Shown piece after piece: positions 6,672-17,135 of a DNA stretch of 64,000 nucleotides (its first letter is position 1; each line of letters opens with the position of its first letter). Origin of the DNA: Chloroflexota bacterium (GTDB lineage Bacteria > Chloroflexota > Anaerolineae > Anaerolineales > VGOW01). Made by a program: the position numbers and the translations under genes. Location: contig JACPWC010000119.1 in NCBI GenBank assembly GCA_016197225.1, positions 1-64,000 of the forward strand. Reading direction: 5' to 3'. The notes beneath the pieces are model-generated. The model worked only from the letters and a program-made list of their open reading frames with translations, did not search any database and was not told the DNA's origin.

Positions 6672-8414
6672 ATGAAACGAACCGGCGCACAAACTGTTTG
6701 GGAATGTTTAGTTCGCGAAGGCGTGAAGACGATCTTCGGCTACCCAGGCGGGGCGATTTTGCCGACTTATGACGCCATGCTCGACTATCCGATCCATCAC
6801 GTTTTGGTCCGGCACGAGCAGGGGGCCACCCACATGGCCGACGGCTACGCCCGGGCTTCGGGCAAAGTGGGAGCCGCCATCGCCACCTCCGGCCCCGGCG
6901 CTACCAACATGGTCACCGGCATCGCCACAGCCATGATGGACTCGTCGCCCATCGTCTGCATCACCGGCCAGGTCGGCTCAAAGGCCATCGGCTCGGATGC
7001 GTTTCAAGAGACCGACGTGACCGGCGTCACCTTGCCGGTCACCAAGCACAATTATCTTGTCACTCGCGCTGAAGATATTGCCCGCACGATTCGCGAAGCG
7101 TTCTACATCGCCGCCAGTGGCCGCCCCGGCCCGGTGCTGGTGGACATCACTAAAGACGCCCAGCAGAGTTCGTGCGAATTTGACTGGGAGGCCGCCGCCC
7201 CGCAACTCCCCGGCTATCGTCCCAACCTTCGCGCCCTGCCCGAAGAATTTCAAAAGGCCCTCGACCTGATCAACAACGCCAAACGCCCGCTCATTCTCGC
7301 CGGGCATGGCATCCTAATGAGTGGCGCGCGCAAGCAGGTGCTGGAGTTCGCCGAACGGGCGCAAGTGCCGATTGCGATGACGCTTCTCGGCCTCGGCGCC
7401 ATCCCCGCCAGCCACCCGCTCAACCTGGGCATGATGGGCATGCACGGCGAAGCCTGGGTCAACAACGCCATCCAGCAAGCCGATCTTCTGCTCGCCTTCG
7501 GCATGAGGTTCGACGACCGGGTGACCGGTAACATCAAGACTTACGCGCTGAATGCCAAAAAGATTCACATTGAGATCGATCCTTCTGAGATCAACAAGAA
7601 CGTGAAGGTGGACGTGGGCATCGTCGGCGATTTGCGGGAGACGTTGGACGAGTTGTTGCCCGGCGTGAAGTCTGCCGACCACAGCGAGTGGATCGATCAC
7701 ATCAACGAGATGAAGGGCGACACGGCGGTGCGCGACATCCAGAGCCTGCCCGACAGCGGCCACCTGTACGCGGCGCACGTCATCAACGACATCTGGCATT
7801 ACACCAGCGGCAAGGCGATTGTCGTCAGCGACGTGGGCCAGCACCAGATGTGGGAAGCGCAATACTACAAGCACGACGACGAGCGTTCGCTCATCACCTC
7901 CGGCGGCCTGGGCACGATGGGCTTTGCTTTGCCAGCGGCCATCGGCGCAAAATTCGCCTGCCCCGACAAAGAAGTGTGGGTCGTCGCCGGCGACGGCGGC
8001 TTCCAGATGACGATGGCCGAACTGGCCACCATCGCTCAGGAGAATCTCAAGATCAACATCGCCATCATCAACAACGGCTACCTGGGCATGGTGCGCCAGT
8101 GGCAGGAATTTTTCTACGAGAAGCGTTACGCGGCCACGCCCATGCTCAGCCCCGATTTTGTGAAACTGGCCGACGCCTTCGACATCAAAGGCGTGCGAGT
8201 CACCAAACGCTCCGAAGTGCAGGTGGCTGTCGAAGAGGCCCGCGCTCACCCTGGCACGGTCATCATGGACTTCCGCGTGGAGCAGGAAGACAGTGTCTTC
8301 CCGATGGTTCCCGCCGGGGCTGACCTGCAAGCCATGATCCGCCGCCCCAAGCGCGATGTGATGGCCGAGACGGGCGCGGACGAGAGTGAGTGGGATTTGG
8401 GAGCAACCAAGTAG
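6672..8414 (+). CDS. ilvB: Acetolactate synthase, catalytic subunit
   Basis: 580 residues from ATG 6672, set by GGAGGT at 6662-6667. It has an N-terminal ThDP-binding part (FGYPGGAILPTYDAML, VRHEQGATHMADGYAR with the catalytic Glu), a central FAD/Rossmann part, and a C-terminal pyrophosphate part (GDGGFQMTMAEL...NNGYLGMVRQWQEFF). It makes acetolactate or acetohydroxybutyrate from pyruvate. The small subunit ilvN follows after a hairpin. Confidence 0.96.
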   Translation: MKRTGAQTVWECLVREGVKTIFGYPGGAILPTYDAMLDYPIHHVLVRHEQGATHMADGYARASGKVGAAIATSGPGATNMVTGIATAMMDSSPIVCITGQVGSKAIGSDAFQETDVTGVTLPVTKHNYLVTRAEDIARTIREAFYIAASGRPGPVLVDITKDAQQSSCEFDWEAAAPQLPGYRPNLRALPEEFQKALDLINNAKRPLILAGHGILMSGARKQVLEFAERAQVPIAMTLLGLGAIPASHPLNLGMMGMHGEAWVNNAIQQADLLLAFGMRFDDRVTGNIKTYALNAKKIHIEIDPSEINKNVKVDVGIVGDLRETLDELLPGVKSADHSEWIDHINEMKGDTAVRDIQSLPDSGHLYAAHVINDIWHYTSGKAIVVSDVGQHQMWEAQYYKHDDERSLITSGGLGTMGFALPAAIGAKFACPDKEVWVVAGDGGFQMTMAELATIAQENLKINIAIINNGYLGMVRQWQEFFYEKRYAATPMLSPDFVKLADAFDIKGVRVTKRSEVQVAVEEARAHPGTVIMDFRVEQEDSVFPMVPAGADLQAMIRRPKRDVMAETGADESEWDLGATK

Positions 8415-8486
8415 ACAGGGAGACAAGGAGAAGGGGAGAGTCGGATTCTCCGTGTCTCCCCTTTTCCCCTTCTCCTTGTCTTGTGA
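8414..8486. repeat. Inverted octamer hairpin (word AGACAAGG)
   Basis: Left words AGACAGGG, AGACAAGG and AGAAGGGG pair with a right arm reading TCTCCCC, TTCCCC, TTCTCC, TTGTCTTG. The loop is near 8440-8450. It fills the ilvB-ilvN gap; the arm ends about six bases before the ilvN ATG. The same word is found at 34371-34442. Confidence 0.78.
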
Positions 8487-8489
8487 AGA

Positions 8490-9059
8490 ATGGCAAACCA
8501 TATTTTCGTAGCTTATGTTGAAGACAAACCCGGCGTGCTCAATCGCGTCGCTTCGCTCTTCCGCCGGCGCGCCTTCAACATCGAGTCGCTCACCGTCGGC
8601 CACACCGAACAGCTTGGCGTGAGCCGCATGACGATTGTGGTGGACGGGGACGACCTGACCGCCCGCCGCATCGAGGCCAACCTTTACAAGCTGGTCAACG
8701 TTCTGCGCGTGGACGACGTAACCCACCAGCCCTCGGTCGTGCGCGACCTGGCGCTCATCAAAGTGGCCGTCACTTCCGCCAACCGCACCGAAGTCATGCA
8801 GTTGGCCGACGTCTTCCGCGCCCGCATCGTGGACGTGACCAACGACTCGCTCGTCATCGAAATCACCGGCGTCGAAGACAAGATCGAAGGCCTGATCGAA
8901 GTCCTGCGCCCGTTCGGCATCATCGAGATGGTGCGCACCGGTTTGGTTGCCATGTCGCGCGGGGCCAGTTCGGTCAGCCCCAACCCGCCGCTGGTGGCCG
9001 CCGCCGTGCCCGAAGGCGCGCCCGCCCAGCTTGACCCGGCGGTTGCAATGTCAGTTTAG
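8490..9059 (+). CDS. ilvN: Acetolactate synthase, regulatory small subunit
   Basis: 189 residues. The N-terminal ACT domain is FVAYVEDKPGVLNRVASLF with the conserved RRAFNIESLTVG. A second ACT-like C-terminal domain follows from about residue 85 (DLALIKVAVTSANRTEVMQLADVF). The subunit gives valine feedback and raises activity of IlvB. Its last ~25 residues (NPPLVAAAVPEG...) look disordered. Confidence 0.95.
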   Translation: MANHIFVAYVEDKPGVLNRVASLFRRRAFNIESLTVGHTEQLGVSRMTIVVDGDDLTARRIEANLYKLVNVLRVDDVTHQPSVVRDLALIKVAVTSANRTEVMQLADVFRARIVDVTNDSLVIEITGVEDKIEGLIEVLRPFGIIEMVRTGLVAMSRGASSVSPNPPLVAAAVPEGAPAQLDPAVAMSV

Positions 9060-9062
9060 TGA

Positions 9063-9104
9063 TAGAGGATTGGAGAATTCTCCAATCCTCTAATTCTCAA
9101 ATTT
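9063..9104. repeat. Short AATTCTCC hairpin
   Basis: GAGGATTGGAGAATT is followed directly by AATTCTCCAATCCTC-type sequence, then one more CTAATTCTC word. It lies between ilvN and the ilvC ribosome binding site (CGGAGAA). Confidence 0.75.
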
Positions 9105-9116
9105 TTCGGAGAACTC

Positions 9117-10136
9117 ATGGCAAAAATTTACTACGACAACAACGCCGACCTGGCCCTCATCCAGGCCAAAAAAGTGGCCGTCGTCGGCTATGGCTCGCAG
9201 GGCCACGCCCACTCGCTCAGCCTGAAGGACAGCGGCGTGCAGGTGAAGGTAGGACTCGCGCCCGACAGCAAATCGAAGGCCAAAGCCGAAGCCGCCGGCC
9301 TCACCGTGGAGGCAGTCGCCGACGTCTCAGCCTGGGCCGACGTGATCATGATTCTGGCCCCCGACACCAAGCAGGCCAAAATCTACAAGGACTCAATTGA
9401 GGGACATCTGACCAAAGGCAAGATGCTGATGTTCGGGCACGGCTTCAACATTCGCTTCGGGGCCATCGTTCCACCCGCCGACGTGGACGTGACCATGATC
9501 GCCCCCAAAGCCCCCGGCCACCGCGTGCGCGAAGTGTTTGTGGAAGGCGGCGGCACCCCGGCGCTGTTGGCAGTTCACCAGGACGCGACCGGGGACGCGA
9601 AAGCGCTGGCGCTGTCTTACGCCAAAGCGATGGGCCTCACCCGGGCCGGAGTCATCGAAACCACCTTCGCCGAAGAAACCGAGACCGATCTGTTTGGTGA
9701 GCAAGTGGTGTTGTGTGGCGGCGTCAGCGCGCTGGTCAAGGCCGCGTTTGAGACGCTGGTGAAGGCCGGCTACCAGCCGGAGATCGCGTACTTCGAGTGC
9801 ATGCACGAACTCAAGCTCATCGTGGACTTGATGTATCGCGGCGGCCTCAACTACATGCACTACTCGGTGAGCGACACCGCCGAGCACGGCAGTTACACCG
9901 GCGGCCCGCGCATCATCACCGAAGAGACGATGGGTGAGATGAAGAAGATGCTGTCCGAAATTCAGGACGGCACGTACGCCAAAAAGTGGATCGCCGAAAA
10001 CGAAGCGGGCCGCCCCTGGTTCAAAGAACAGCGCCGCCTCGGCCAGGATCATCCCATCGAAAAGATCGGCGTTGAGCTACGTGGCATGATGCCGTTTTTG
10101 AATCCGGTGGTCGTCAGGCCCGAAGAGCAAGGCTAG
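9117..10136 (+). CDS. ilvC: Ketol-acid reductoisomerase (class I, NADP)
   Basis: 339 residues, a class I length. N-terminal Rossmann motif [36 protein letters not shown], then the knotted C-terminal domain with metal ligands ([29 protein letters not shown]). It isomerises and reduces acetolactate to dihydroxy-isovalerate. The order ilvB-ilvN-ilvC is standard. The gene end abuts the S23-bearing element. Confidence 0.96.
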   Translation: MAKIYYDNNADLALIQAKKVAVVGYGSQGHAHSLSLKDSGVQVKVGLAPDSKSKAKAEAAGLTVEAVADVSAWADVIMILAPDTKQAKIYKDSIEGHLTKGKMLMFGHGFNIRFGAIVPPADVDVTMIAPKAPGHRVREVFVEGGGTPALLAVHQDATGDAKALALSYAKAMGLTRAGVIETTFAEETETDLFGEQVVLCGGVSALVKAAFETLVKAGYQPEIAYFECMHELKLIVDLMYRGGLNYMHYSVSDTAEHGSYTGGPRIITEETMGEMKKMLSEIQDGTYAKKWIAENEAGRPWFKEQRRLGQDHPIEKIGVELRGMMPFLNPVVVRPEEQG

Positions 10137-10137
10137 G

Positions 10138-10570
10138 CCTGGTAGTCAGGTAGTCGAGTGGTCAGGTAGTCAACGGATGAAGATCGAACGATTTGAAGAT
10201 GTAAAAGCATGGCAGGCGGCGCGAGTGTTAGCGAACTTGGTTTACGATGCAACGGGGAGTGGCGCTTTTGCCAAAGATTTCGGGTTGCGCAACCAGATTC
10301 AATCTGCCGCCGGATCGGTCATGCACAACATTGCCGAAGGCTTCGAGTCCGGTTCCGATGCCGAGTTTGTTCGTTTTCTGAAATACGCCCGCCGTTCAGC
10401 GAGTGAAGTGCAATCGGAAACCTATCTTGCCTTAGATCGCAAATACGTTGACAACCAGGTCTTCCAAAGAATCTACGACAAGGCCACCGAAACCAAAAAA
10501 CTTATCAACGCTTTCATCGGCTATCTCAACCATTGACTACTCGACCACTCGACCATTTGACTACTCGACT

Positions 10571-10572
<2 letters not shown>
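10138..10572 (+). mobile_element. S23-bearing inverted-octamer element 1
   Basis: The left arm is four in-phase octamers (GTAGTCAG, GTAGTCGA, GTGGTCAG, GTAGTCAA; 10142-10173). The right arm, read in reverse complement, is five in-phase octamers (GTAGTCAA, GTGGTCGA, ATGGTCGA, GTAGTCAA, ATAGTCGA; 10533-10572). The space between is filled exactly by one S23-type gene whose stop codon lies in the first right-arm octamer. The final octamer supplies the AT of the leuA start codon. It looks like a discrete inserted unit between ilvC and leuA. No target duplication was identified. Confidence 0.7.
10177..10536 (+). CDS. Four-helix-bundle protein, S23/IVS (Avd-like) family
   Basis: 119 residues. It starts [20 protein letters not shown], has the family core [21 protein letters not shown] and continues [15 protein letters not shown]. 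This matches the S23 family encoded in intervening sequences of some 23S rRNA genes and related to the Avd protein of diversity-generating retroelements. The fold is a basic four-helix bundle that forms pentamers in Avd. No reverse transcriptase or variable repeat is nearby. The gene sits in the loop of a long inverted repeat and has no recognisable ribosome binding site. Function in this setting is unknown. Confidence 0.85.
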   Translation: MKIERFEDVKAWQAARVLANLVYDATGSGAFAKDFGLRNQIQSAAGSVMHNIAEGFESGSDAEFVRFLKYARRSASEVQSETYLALDRKYVDNQVFQRIYDKATETKKLINAFIGYLNH

Positions 10573-12193
<1,621 letters not shown>

Positions 12194-12195
12194 TT

Positions 12196-12272
12196 CTCGC
12201 CACGAGTCGCACGAATTATCATGAATTGGCTTCAAAAGGAATTCGTGTTCATTCGTGGAATTCGTGGCAAAA
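12196..12272. repeat. Inverted hairpin with CGTGAATT-type words
   Basis: CCACGAGTCGCACGAATTATCATGAATT on the left is answered by GGAATTCGTGTTCATTCGTGGAATTCGTGGC on the right (given here only as word types ATTCGTG/CACGAAT). It lies between leuA and the small gene before leuC. A related word (CGCGAATT) is at 39237-39302. Confidence 0.65.
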
Positions 12273-12276
12273 AGCT

Positions 12277-12468
12277 ATGACCACTTCTGACCCTCACGAC
12301 GACTCCATGCCCGACTGGTATGACCCATTCGGCGAACCACACACCATTCCCGGCGGCTGGGATTTGTCGGGCATGGACGCCGCCAACCCGACTCCGAGCC
12401 AGCAACCCGGCCCGGCCCGGCGGCAACTGCTCGAACTTTTCTATCGTCTCGACCTCAACCCAAACTAA
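12277..12468 (+). CDS. Small acidic protein upstream of leuC
   Basis: 63 residues from ATG 12277. Features: MTTSDPHDDSMPDWYDPFGE, a Gly/Pro/Trp-rich middle (IPGGWDLSGMD), a Pro/Gln linker and a short C-terminal helix (RRQLLELFYRLDL). The stop is three bases before leuC, so coupling is likely. I do not recognise the family. An in-frame ATG at 12226 would add a repeat-derived tail and is less likely. Its place directly before a [4Fe-4S] dehydratase gene parallels the small gene before ilvD. Confidence 0.55.
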   Translation: MTTSDPHDDSMPDWYDPFGEPHTIPGGWDLSGMDAANPTPSQQPGPARRQLLELFYRLDLNPN

Positions 12469-12471
12469 ATC

Positions 12472-13881
12472 ATGTCTCAGCCCCAAACCCTTTTTGAAAA
12501 AGTCTGGAACGCGCACGTCGTATCTCAGGAGCCGGACTCCCCGGCGGTGCTTTATATTGATCTTCACCTTGTTCACGAGGTGACCTCACCGCAAGCCTTC
12601 ACCGGCCTGCGCGGGCGCGGCCTCAAAGTCCGCCGCCCCGATAAGACGCTGGCGACTATGGATCACAGTATCCCCACTCACGATCCGTCGCTTCCCATCT
12701 TAGACGAACTGGCGGCCAAACAAATTCGACAAATGGAAATCAATGCCAAAGAGTTTGGCATTACCCTGCACGGCATGAACAGCCCGCATCGCGGCATCGT
12801 CCACGTCATCGGCCCGGAGCTTGGCGCGACGCAACCGGGCATGACGATTGTGTGCGGCGACAGCCACACCAGCACCCACGGCGCGTTCGGGGCGCTGGCT
12901 TTCGGCATCGGCACCAGCGAAGTAGAGATGGTGCTGGCCTCGCAATGCCTGCTCCAGCGCAAACCGAAAACCTGTGAAGTGCGTGTTGAAGGTCAATTGA
13001 GCAAAGGCGTCTCGTCTAAAGACATCATCCTGGCCCTCATCGCCAAAATCGGCGTGGGCGGCGGGACGGGCCACGTGCTCGAATACACCGGCCCGGCCAT
13101 TCGCGCCCTGACGATGGAACAGCGGATGACGATCTGCAACATGTCCATCGAAGGCGGTGCGCGGGCGGGGATGATTGCGCCCGACGAGGCGACGTTTGAC
13201 TATATTGCCGACCGCGAGTTTGCGCCGAAAGGTGAGGATTGGGAAGCCGCCACTGCCAGGTGGCGGCGTCTGCCTACCGATGACGGCGCCACCTACGATA
13301 AAACCGTCACCCTGAATGCCGGCGAACTTGTCCCCATGATCACTTACGGAACGAATCCTGGTATGGGCATGGCGATCACCGACCGCATTCCCGACCCTGA
13401 TCAACTGGCCGACGCTTCGCAAAAGCTGGCCTTGAGCAAGGCGCTCATTTACATGGGCCTCCAACCCGGCCAGCCCTTGCTCGGCCATCCGGTGGACGTA
13501 GTCTTCATCGGCAGTTGCACCAACTCGCGCATCTCGGATTTGCGGCTGGCGGCCTCGCTGTTGAAGGATCGCAAAGTCGCGCCTAGCTTGCGGGTGATGG
13601 TCGTGCCCGGCTCGCAAGAGGTGAAGAAGCAGGCCGAGCAGGAAGGCTTAGACAGGATTTTCAAAGAAGCGGGCGCAGAGTGGCGCGAAGCCGGTTGCAG
13701 TATGTGCATCGCCATGAATGGCGATCAATTGCAACCGGGCCAGTACGCCGTCAGTACCAGCAACCGCAACTTTGAAGGTCGGCAGGGCAAAGGCGGCCGC
13801 ACGTTTTTGGCGAGTCCGCTCACGGCGGCGGCGGCGGCCCTGACGGGAAAGATTACGGATGTGCGAACGTTATTGAACTGA
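12472..13881 (+). CDS. leuC: 3-isopropylmalate dehydratase, large subunit
   Basis: 469 residues, usual length for the bacterial LeuC type. Aconitase-fold motifs: [21 protein letters not shown]; [4Fe-4S] ligands in GSCTNSR (Cys about 349) and CSMC near the C-terminus; [10 protein letters not shown] at the end. With LeuD it isomerises 2- to 3-isopropylmalate. LeuD follows after a gene-less octamer hairpin. Confidence 0.96.
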   Translation: MSQPQTLFEKVWNAHVVSQEPDSPAVLYIDLHLVHEVTSPQAFTGLRGRGLKVRRPDKTLATMDHSIPTHDPSLPILDELAAKQIRQMEINAKEFGITLHGMNSPHRGIVHVIGPELGATQPGMTIVCGDSHTSTHGAFGALAFGIGTSEVEMVLASQCLLQRKPKTCEVRVEGQLSKGVSSKDIILALIAKIGVGGGTGHVLEYTGPAIRALTMEQRMTICNMSIEGGARAGMIAPDEATFDYIADREFAPKGEDWEAATARWRRLPTDDGATYDKTVTLNAGELVPMITYGTNPGMGMAITDRIPDPDQLADASQKLALSKALIYMGLQPGQPLLGHPVDVVFIGSCTNSRISDLRLAASLLKDRKVAPSLRVMVVPGSQEVKKQAEQEGLDRIFKEAGAEWREAGCSMCIAMNGDQLQPGQYAVSTSNRNFEGRQGKGGRTFLASPLTAAAAALTGKITDVRTLLN

Positions 13882-13956
13882 CACGATGACAAGATGAAGG
13901 GATGACAAGATGATCTGTCGTTTTGGATCACCTTGTCACCTTGTCATCCTGTCACC
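13878..13956. mobile_element. Gene-less inverted-octamer element (word RTGACARG)
   Basis: The left arm 13878-13917 is a perfect 40/40 inverted copy of 17586-17625, the right arm of the S23 element in front of leuB. The right arm is in-phase octamers CACCTTGT, CACCTTGT, CATCCTGT (13929-13952). Its reverse complement shares the run GTGACAGGATGACAAG with the left arm at 17146-17161. An 11-base loop (13918-13928) replaces the gene. It overlaps the leuC stop and ends 12 bases before the leuD ATG. It is best read as an internally deleted copy of the S23 element. Confidence 0.8.
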
Positions 13957-13968
13957 CACTCATCGAAG

Positions 13969-14556
13969 ATGGCTCAATTCACCACCCTCACCTCCCGCAT
14001 CCTCCCTCTCCCCGTCAACGACATTGACACGGATCAGATCATCCCGGCCCGGTTCCTCAAGGCCACCGACAAGAACGGCATGGGCGACAACTTGTTCGCC
14101 GACTGGCGCTACAACGCCGACGGTTCGCCCAAGCCCGACTTCGCCTTGAACAAGCCTGAATACAAAGGCGCGCAAATTTTGCTGGCCGGCGACAACTTTG
14201 GTTGCGGATCGTCGCGTGAGCACGCGCCCTGGGCCTTGCGCGGCTACGGCTTCCAGGTCGTCATCAGCACCTCGTTCGCCGACATCTTCTGCAACAACGC
14301 GCTCAAGAACGGCTTGCTTCCCATCGCCGTTGACTCACAAACACACCGTGAACTGCTTGACCTGACCGAAGAGGCCTCGCAAGCTGAAGTTGCTGTTGAT
14401 CTGGCCTCGCAAACCGTGACTCTGCCCGGCGGCAAAAAAGTATCGTTTCCGATTGACGGCTTCTCAAAGGCTTGCCTGCTCAACGGTGTGGACGAACTGG
14501 GTTATTTGTTGGGTTTTGAGGAAAAGATTGTGGCGTATGAAACTGCGCACGCCTGA
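13969..14556 (+). CDS. leuD: 3-isopropylmalate dehydratase, small subunit
   Basis: 195 residues from ATG 13969; the 12 residues upstream in frame come from the repeat. Motifs: [35 protein letters not shown] and [20 protein letters not shown]. It forms the swivel domain partner of LeuC. The next gene starts one base after its stop codon. Confidence 0.96.
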   Translation: MAQFTTLTSRILPLPVNDIDTDQIIPARFLKATDKNGMGDNLFADWRYNADGSPKPDFALNKPEYKGAQILLAGDNFGCGSSREHAPWALRGYGFQVVISTSFADIFCNNALKNGLLPIAVDSQTHRELLDLTEEASQAEVAVDLASQTVTLPGGKKVSFPIDGFSKACLLNGVDELGYLLGFEEKIVAYETAHA

Positions 14557-14557
14557 G

Positions 14558-15514
14558 ATGAGCACGTCAACATTTGAAGACCTGATGCGTGAGATGTTTC
14601 GCCTGTATGAGGAAAAAGCCTATGCAGACGGGTTGGCTATGCTCGTGCGAGAAGCTGATCGCTTCTCAGGGCACCGTAGCCGGACGCTGTTTTGGTGCGC
14701 GTGTTTCGCCTCGCTCACAGGCGACAGTGCTGGAGCGCTCCAGTGGTTGCAAACGGGCGTGGCTGAGGGTGAGTGGTTTTCGCCAGATCAATTGCGCGGT
14801 GACCCGGACTTGAAACCGTTGCAGGGCGTAGCGGAGTTTGAACACATCGTAGCTTACTGTGAACAGAGGTTGGCTGAGGCTGAAAAAGAAGTTGCACCTG
14901 ACCGCCGTGTGCTCGTGCCACAGAACATCGCTCCGCCCTTTCCATTGCTCATCGCGTTGCATGGCTACAACGTAACGCAGGTCTATTTCGAGACCGTTCA
15001 CCTTGATGCGTGGAAACCGGTTGTGGAAATGGGATGGCTTTTGGCTTCGCCTCGGGCCTCTCAGCGCGCCGGGCCGGATTCGTATGCCTGGCGTGACACG
15101 GCGCGGTCGCTACAAGAAGTGTATGACCATTACACCCAGGTATGTATGCAATATGCCATTGACCCGGAGCGGATTGTCATCAGCGGTTTCTCGCGAGGCG
15201 GAGCGTTGGCGCTTGAACTGGCGTTGCACGCGCGAATACCGGCGTGCGGGGTGATAGCTGTTGGGCCTGGCGCGGCGGTGATGCGCGAACTCAACGCGTG
15301 GTTGCCAACTGGCGATGCAAGACGTGCACGGGTGTATTTCGTTATGGGAGAACTGGACACACCTTGTCTGCCCGAGGTGAACGCGATGGCTGGGATTTTC
15401 AAATCATTGGGCATCTCGTATGAGATTGAACTGCATCCCAATCTTGGGCATGAGTTCCCGCCGACCTTTGAACAGAGCTTGAAGCGCGCTCTCGATTTCA
15501 TTACCCAAAGTTAG
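14558..15514 (+). CDS. Alpha/beta-hydrolase (esterase-like) with helical N-terminus
   Basis: 318 residues from ATG 14558. Residues 1-105 are helical and TPR-like. From about residue 120 an alpha/beta-hydrolase fold follows: LLIALHGYN (oxyanion side), nucleophile elbow GFSRGGALALELA (Ser), MGELDTPCLP (acid) and NLGHEFP (His). The catalytic triad appears complete. No signal peptide, so it is cytosolic. It is tightly coupled to leuD, yet no leucine-pathway step needs an esterase. The substrate is unknown; phospholipase/carboxylesterase or PHB-depolymerase-like families are the nearest. Confidence 0.8.
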   Translation: MSTSTFEDLMREMFRLYEEKAYADGLAMLVREADRFSGHRSRTLFWCACFASLTGDSAGALQWLQTGVAEGEWFSPDQLRGDPDLKPLQGVAEFEHIVAYCEQRLAEAEKEVAPDRRVLVPQNIAPPFPLLIALHGYNVTQVYFETVHLDAWKPVVEMGWLLASPRASQRAGPDSYAWRDTARSLQEVYDHYTQVCMQYAIDPERIVISGFSRGGALALELALHARIPACGVIAVGPGAAVMRELNAWLPTGDARRARVYFVMGELDTPCLPEVNAMAGIFKSLGISYEIELHPNLGHEFPPTFEQSLKRALDFITQS

Positions 15515-15516
15515 AG

Positions 15517-15578
15517 CAAGGAGTTAGAGTCAGATCGCCTGACTCCAATCTCTAATCCTCTAATCTCCAATCTCTAAC
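15517..15578. repeat. Hairpin with CTAATCYC / GAGTTAGAG words
   Basis: The left side has GGAGTTAGAGTCAG. The right side has CTGACTCCAATC followed by several CTAATC/CCAATC words that end at the cimA ATG. The right arm is longer than the left. No ribosome binding site is left before cimA. Confidence 0.65.
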
Positions 15579-17135
15579 ATGCACATCCAAATCTACGACA
15601 CCACTCTCCGAGACGGCACCCAGCGCGAAGGCATTTCGCTTTCGTGCGAAGACAAACTTAAGATTGCCCAGAAGCTGGACGACCTGGGCGTGGAATACAT
15701 TGAAGGCGGCTGGCCCGGATCGAACCCGAAGGACGCCGAGTTCTTCGAGCGGGTGCAGGACATGAAGTTTAAGAACGCCACCATTTGCGCTTTCGGCGCT
15801 ACTTGTCGCGTGGACAGCGACCCTGCCGACGACCCCAACGTCAAGGCTCTGCTCGACTCGCACACTGGCGTTTGCACCGTGGTCGGCAAAACCTCCATGC
15901 TCCACGTCACCGAAGTTCTGCAAACCACGCCCGGCGAGAATCTGCGCATCATTGAAGAGAGCATTCGTTATTTGCTGAGTCAGGGGCGACGGGTGATTTA
16001 CGACGCCGAACATTTCTTCGACGGCTTCAAGCTGGACAAGACCTACGCCCTCGAAACCCTGCGCGCCGCCTCGCGCGGGGGAGCCGACATCGTGGTGTTG
16101 TGCGACACCAACGGCGGCGCCATGCCCTGGGAGATTGCCGACATCGTCCGGGCCGTCAAACGCGATCGCGGCGGCCTGCTCGGAATCCACACTCACAACG
16201 ACGGCGAGTGCGCGGTGGCGAACTCGCTGGCGGCGGTGCGCGAGGGCTGTGTGCAAGTGCAAGGCACAATCAACGGTTATGGCGAGCGGTGCGGCAACGC
16301 CAACCTGGTCTCCATCATCGCCGACCTTGAGTTGAAGATGGGGCACAAGTGCGTGCCCAACGGCAATGCCAAACGCCTGACAGAGGTGGCTCACTTCGTG
16401 GCCGAGATTGCCAACCTGTCGCCCGACGAGCACATGGCCTACGTGGGCAAGTCGGCTTTTGCCCACAAAGGCGGCATCCACGTGGCCGCCATCCGCCGCA
16501 ACGTGGACTCGTATCAGCACATCAACCCGGAACTGGTGGGCAACAAGATGCGGATCGTCGTCTCGGAACTTTCGGGGCGGGGCAATTTGTTGAGCAAAGC
16601 CGAAGAATACGGCCTGGACGTGAACGGCGGGGCCGAAGTGGCCGAGGTGTTGAACGAAATCAAGGTCCTCGAAGCGCAAGGCTTCTCGTTTGAGGCCGCC
16701 GAGGCCTCGGTGGCGATGATGCTCAAACGGCAACAGTCCGGCTACACCCCGCCGTTTGAGTTGGTTGACTTTTCGGTGAACGTCGAACACCGCCAGGGCC
16801 GGGGCATCTTTGCCGAAGCAACAGTGAAGGTGAAGGTTGACGGCGAAACCATTCACACTGTGGCCGAGGGCAACGGCCCGGTCAACGCCCTCGACGCGGC
16901 GCTCCGCAAGGCGCTCACGCCCGTCTATCCTCAATTGAGTCACTTCCAACTGGCCGATTACAAAGTCCGCATCCTCGACGGCGAGAACGGCACTGCCGCG
17001 CTGACCCGCGTGTTGATTGACACCCAAAACGGCACGAATCGCTGGAGCACGGTGGGCGCGAGCACCAACATCATCGAAGCTTCGTGGCGGGCGCTGGCGG
17101 ATTCGGTGGAGTATGGGTTGACAGTCGCAGGTTGA
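15579..17135 (+). CDS. cimA: Citramalate synthase
   Basis: 518 residues. It belongs to the LeuA-like TIM-barrel family: IYDTTLRDGTQREGISLS, GGWPGSNPKD, VVLCDTNGGAMPWE, GIHTHNDGECAVANSLA, GYGERCGNANL, with a C-terminal allosteric domain (residues ~385-518). The TQREGIS and WPGSNPKD motifs separate it from true LeuA ([10 protein letters not shown]), also in this cluster. It condenses acetyl-CoA and pyruvate to citramalate. LeuCD and LeuB then carry this to 2-oxobutyrate for isoleucine, so threonine deaminase may be dispensable. Confidence 0.9.
   Translation: MHIQIYDTTLRDGTQREGISLSCEDKLKIAQKLDDLGVEYIEGGWPGSNPKDAEFFERVQDMKFKNATICAFGATCRVDSDPADDPNVKALLDSHTGVCTVVGKTSMLHVTEVLQTTPGENLRIIEESIRYLLSQGRRVIYDAEHFFDGFKLDKTYALETLRAASRGGADIVVLCDTNGGAMPWEIADIVRAVKRDRGGLLGIHTHNDGECAVANSLAAVREGCVQVQGTINGYGERCGNANLVSIIADLELKMGHKCVPNGNAKRLTEVAHFVAEIANLSPDEHMAYVGKSAFAHKGGIHVAAIRRNVDSYQHINPELVGNKMRIVVSELSGRGNLLSKAEEYGLDVNGGAEVAEVLNEIKVLEAQGFSFEAAEASVAMMLKRQQSGYTPPFELVDFSVNVEHRQGRGIFAEATVKVKVDGETIHTVAEGNGPVNALDAALRKALTPVYPQLSHFQLADYKVRILDGENGTAALTRVLIDTQNGTNRWSTVGASTNIIEASWRALADSVEYGLTVAG

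Noticed and set aside
7314-8726. A 470-residue minus-strand frame over ilvB/ilvN
   Set aside because: Antisense shadow crossing two well-supported genes and a repeat.
10448-10570. A 41-residue N-terminal extension of LeuA
   Set aside because: It overlaps the S23 gene and repeat arm in another frame; LeuA proteins begin near the ATG at 10571.
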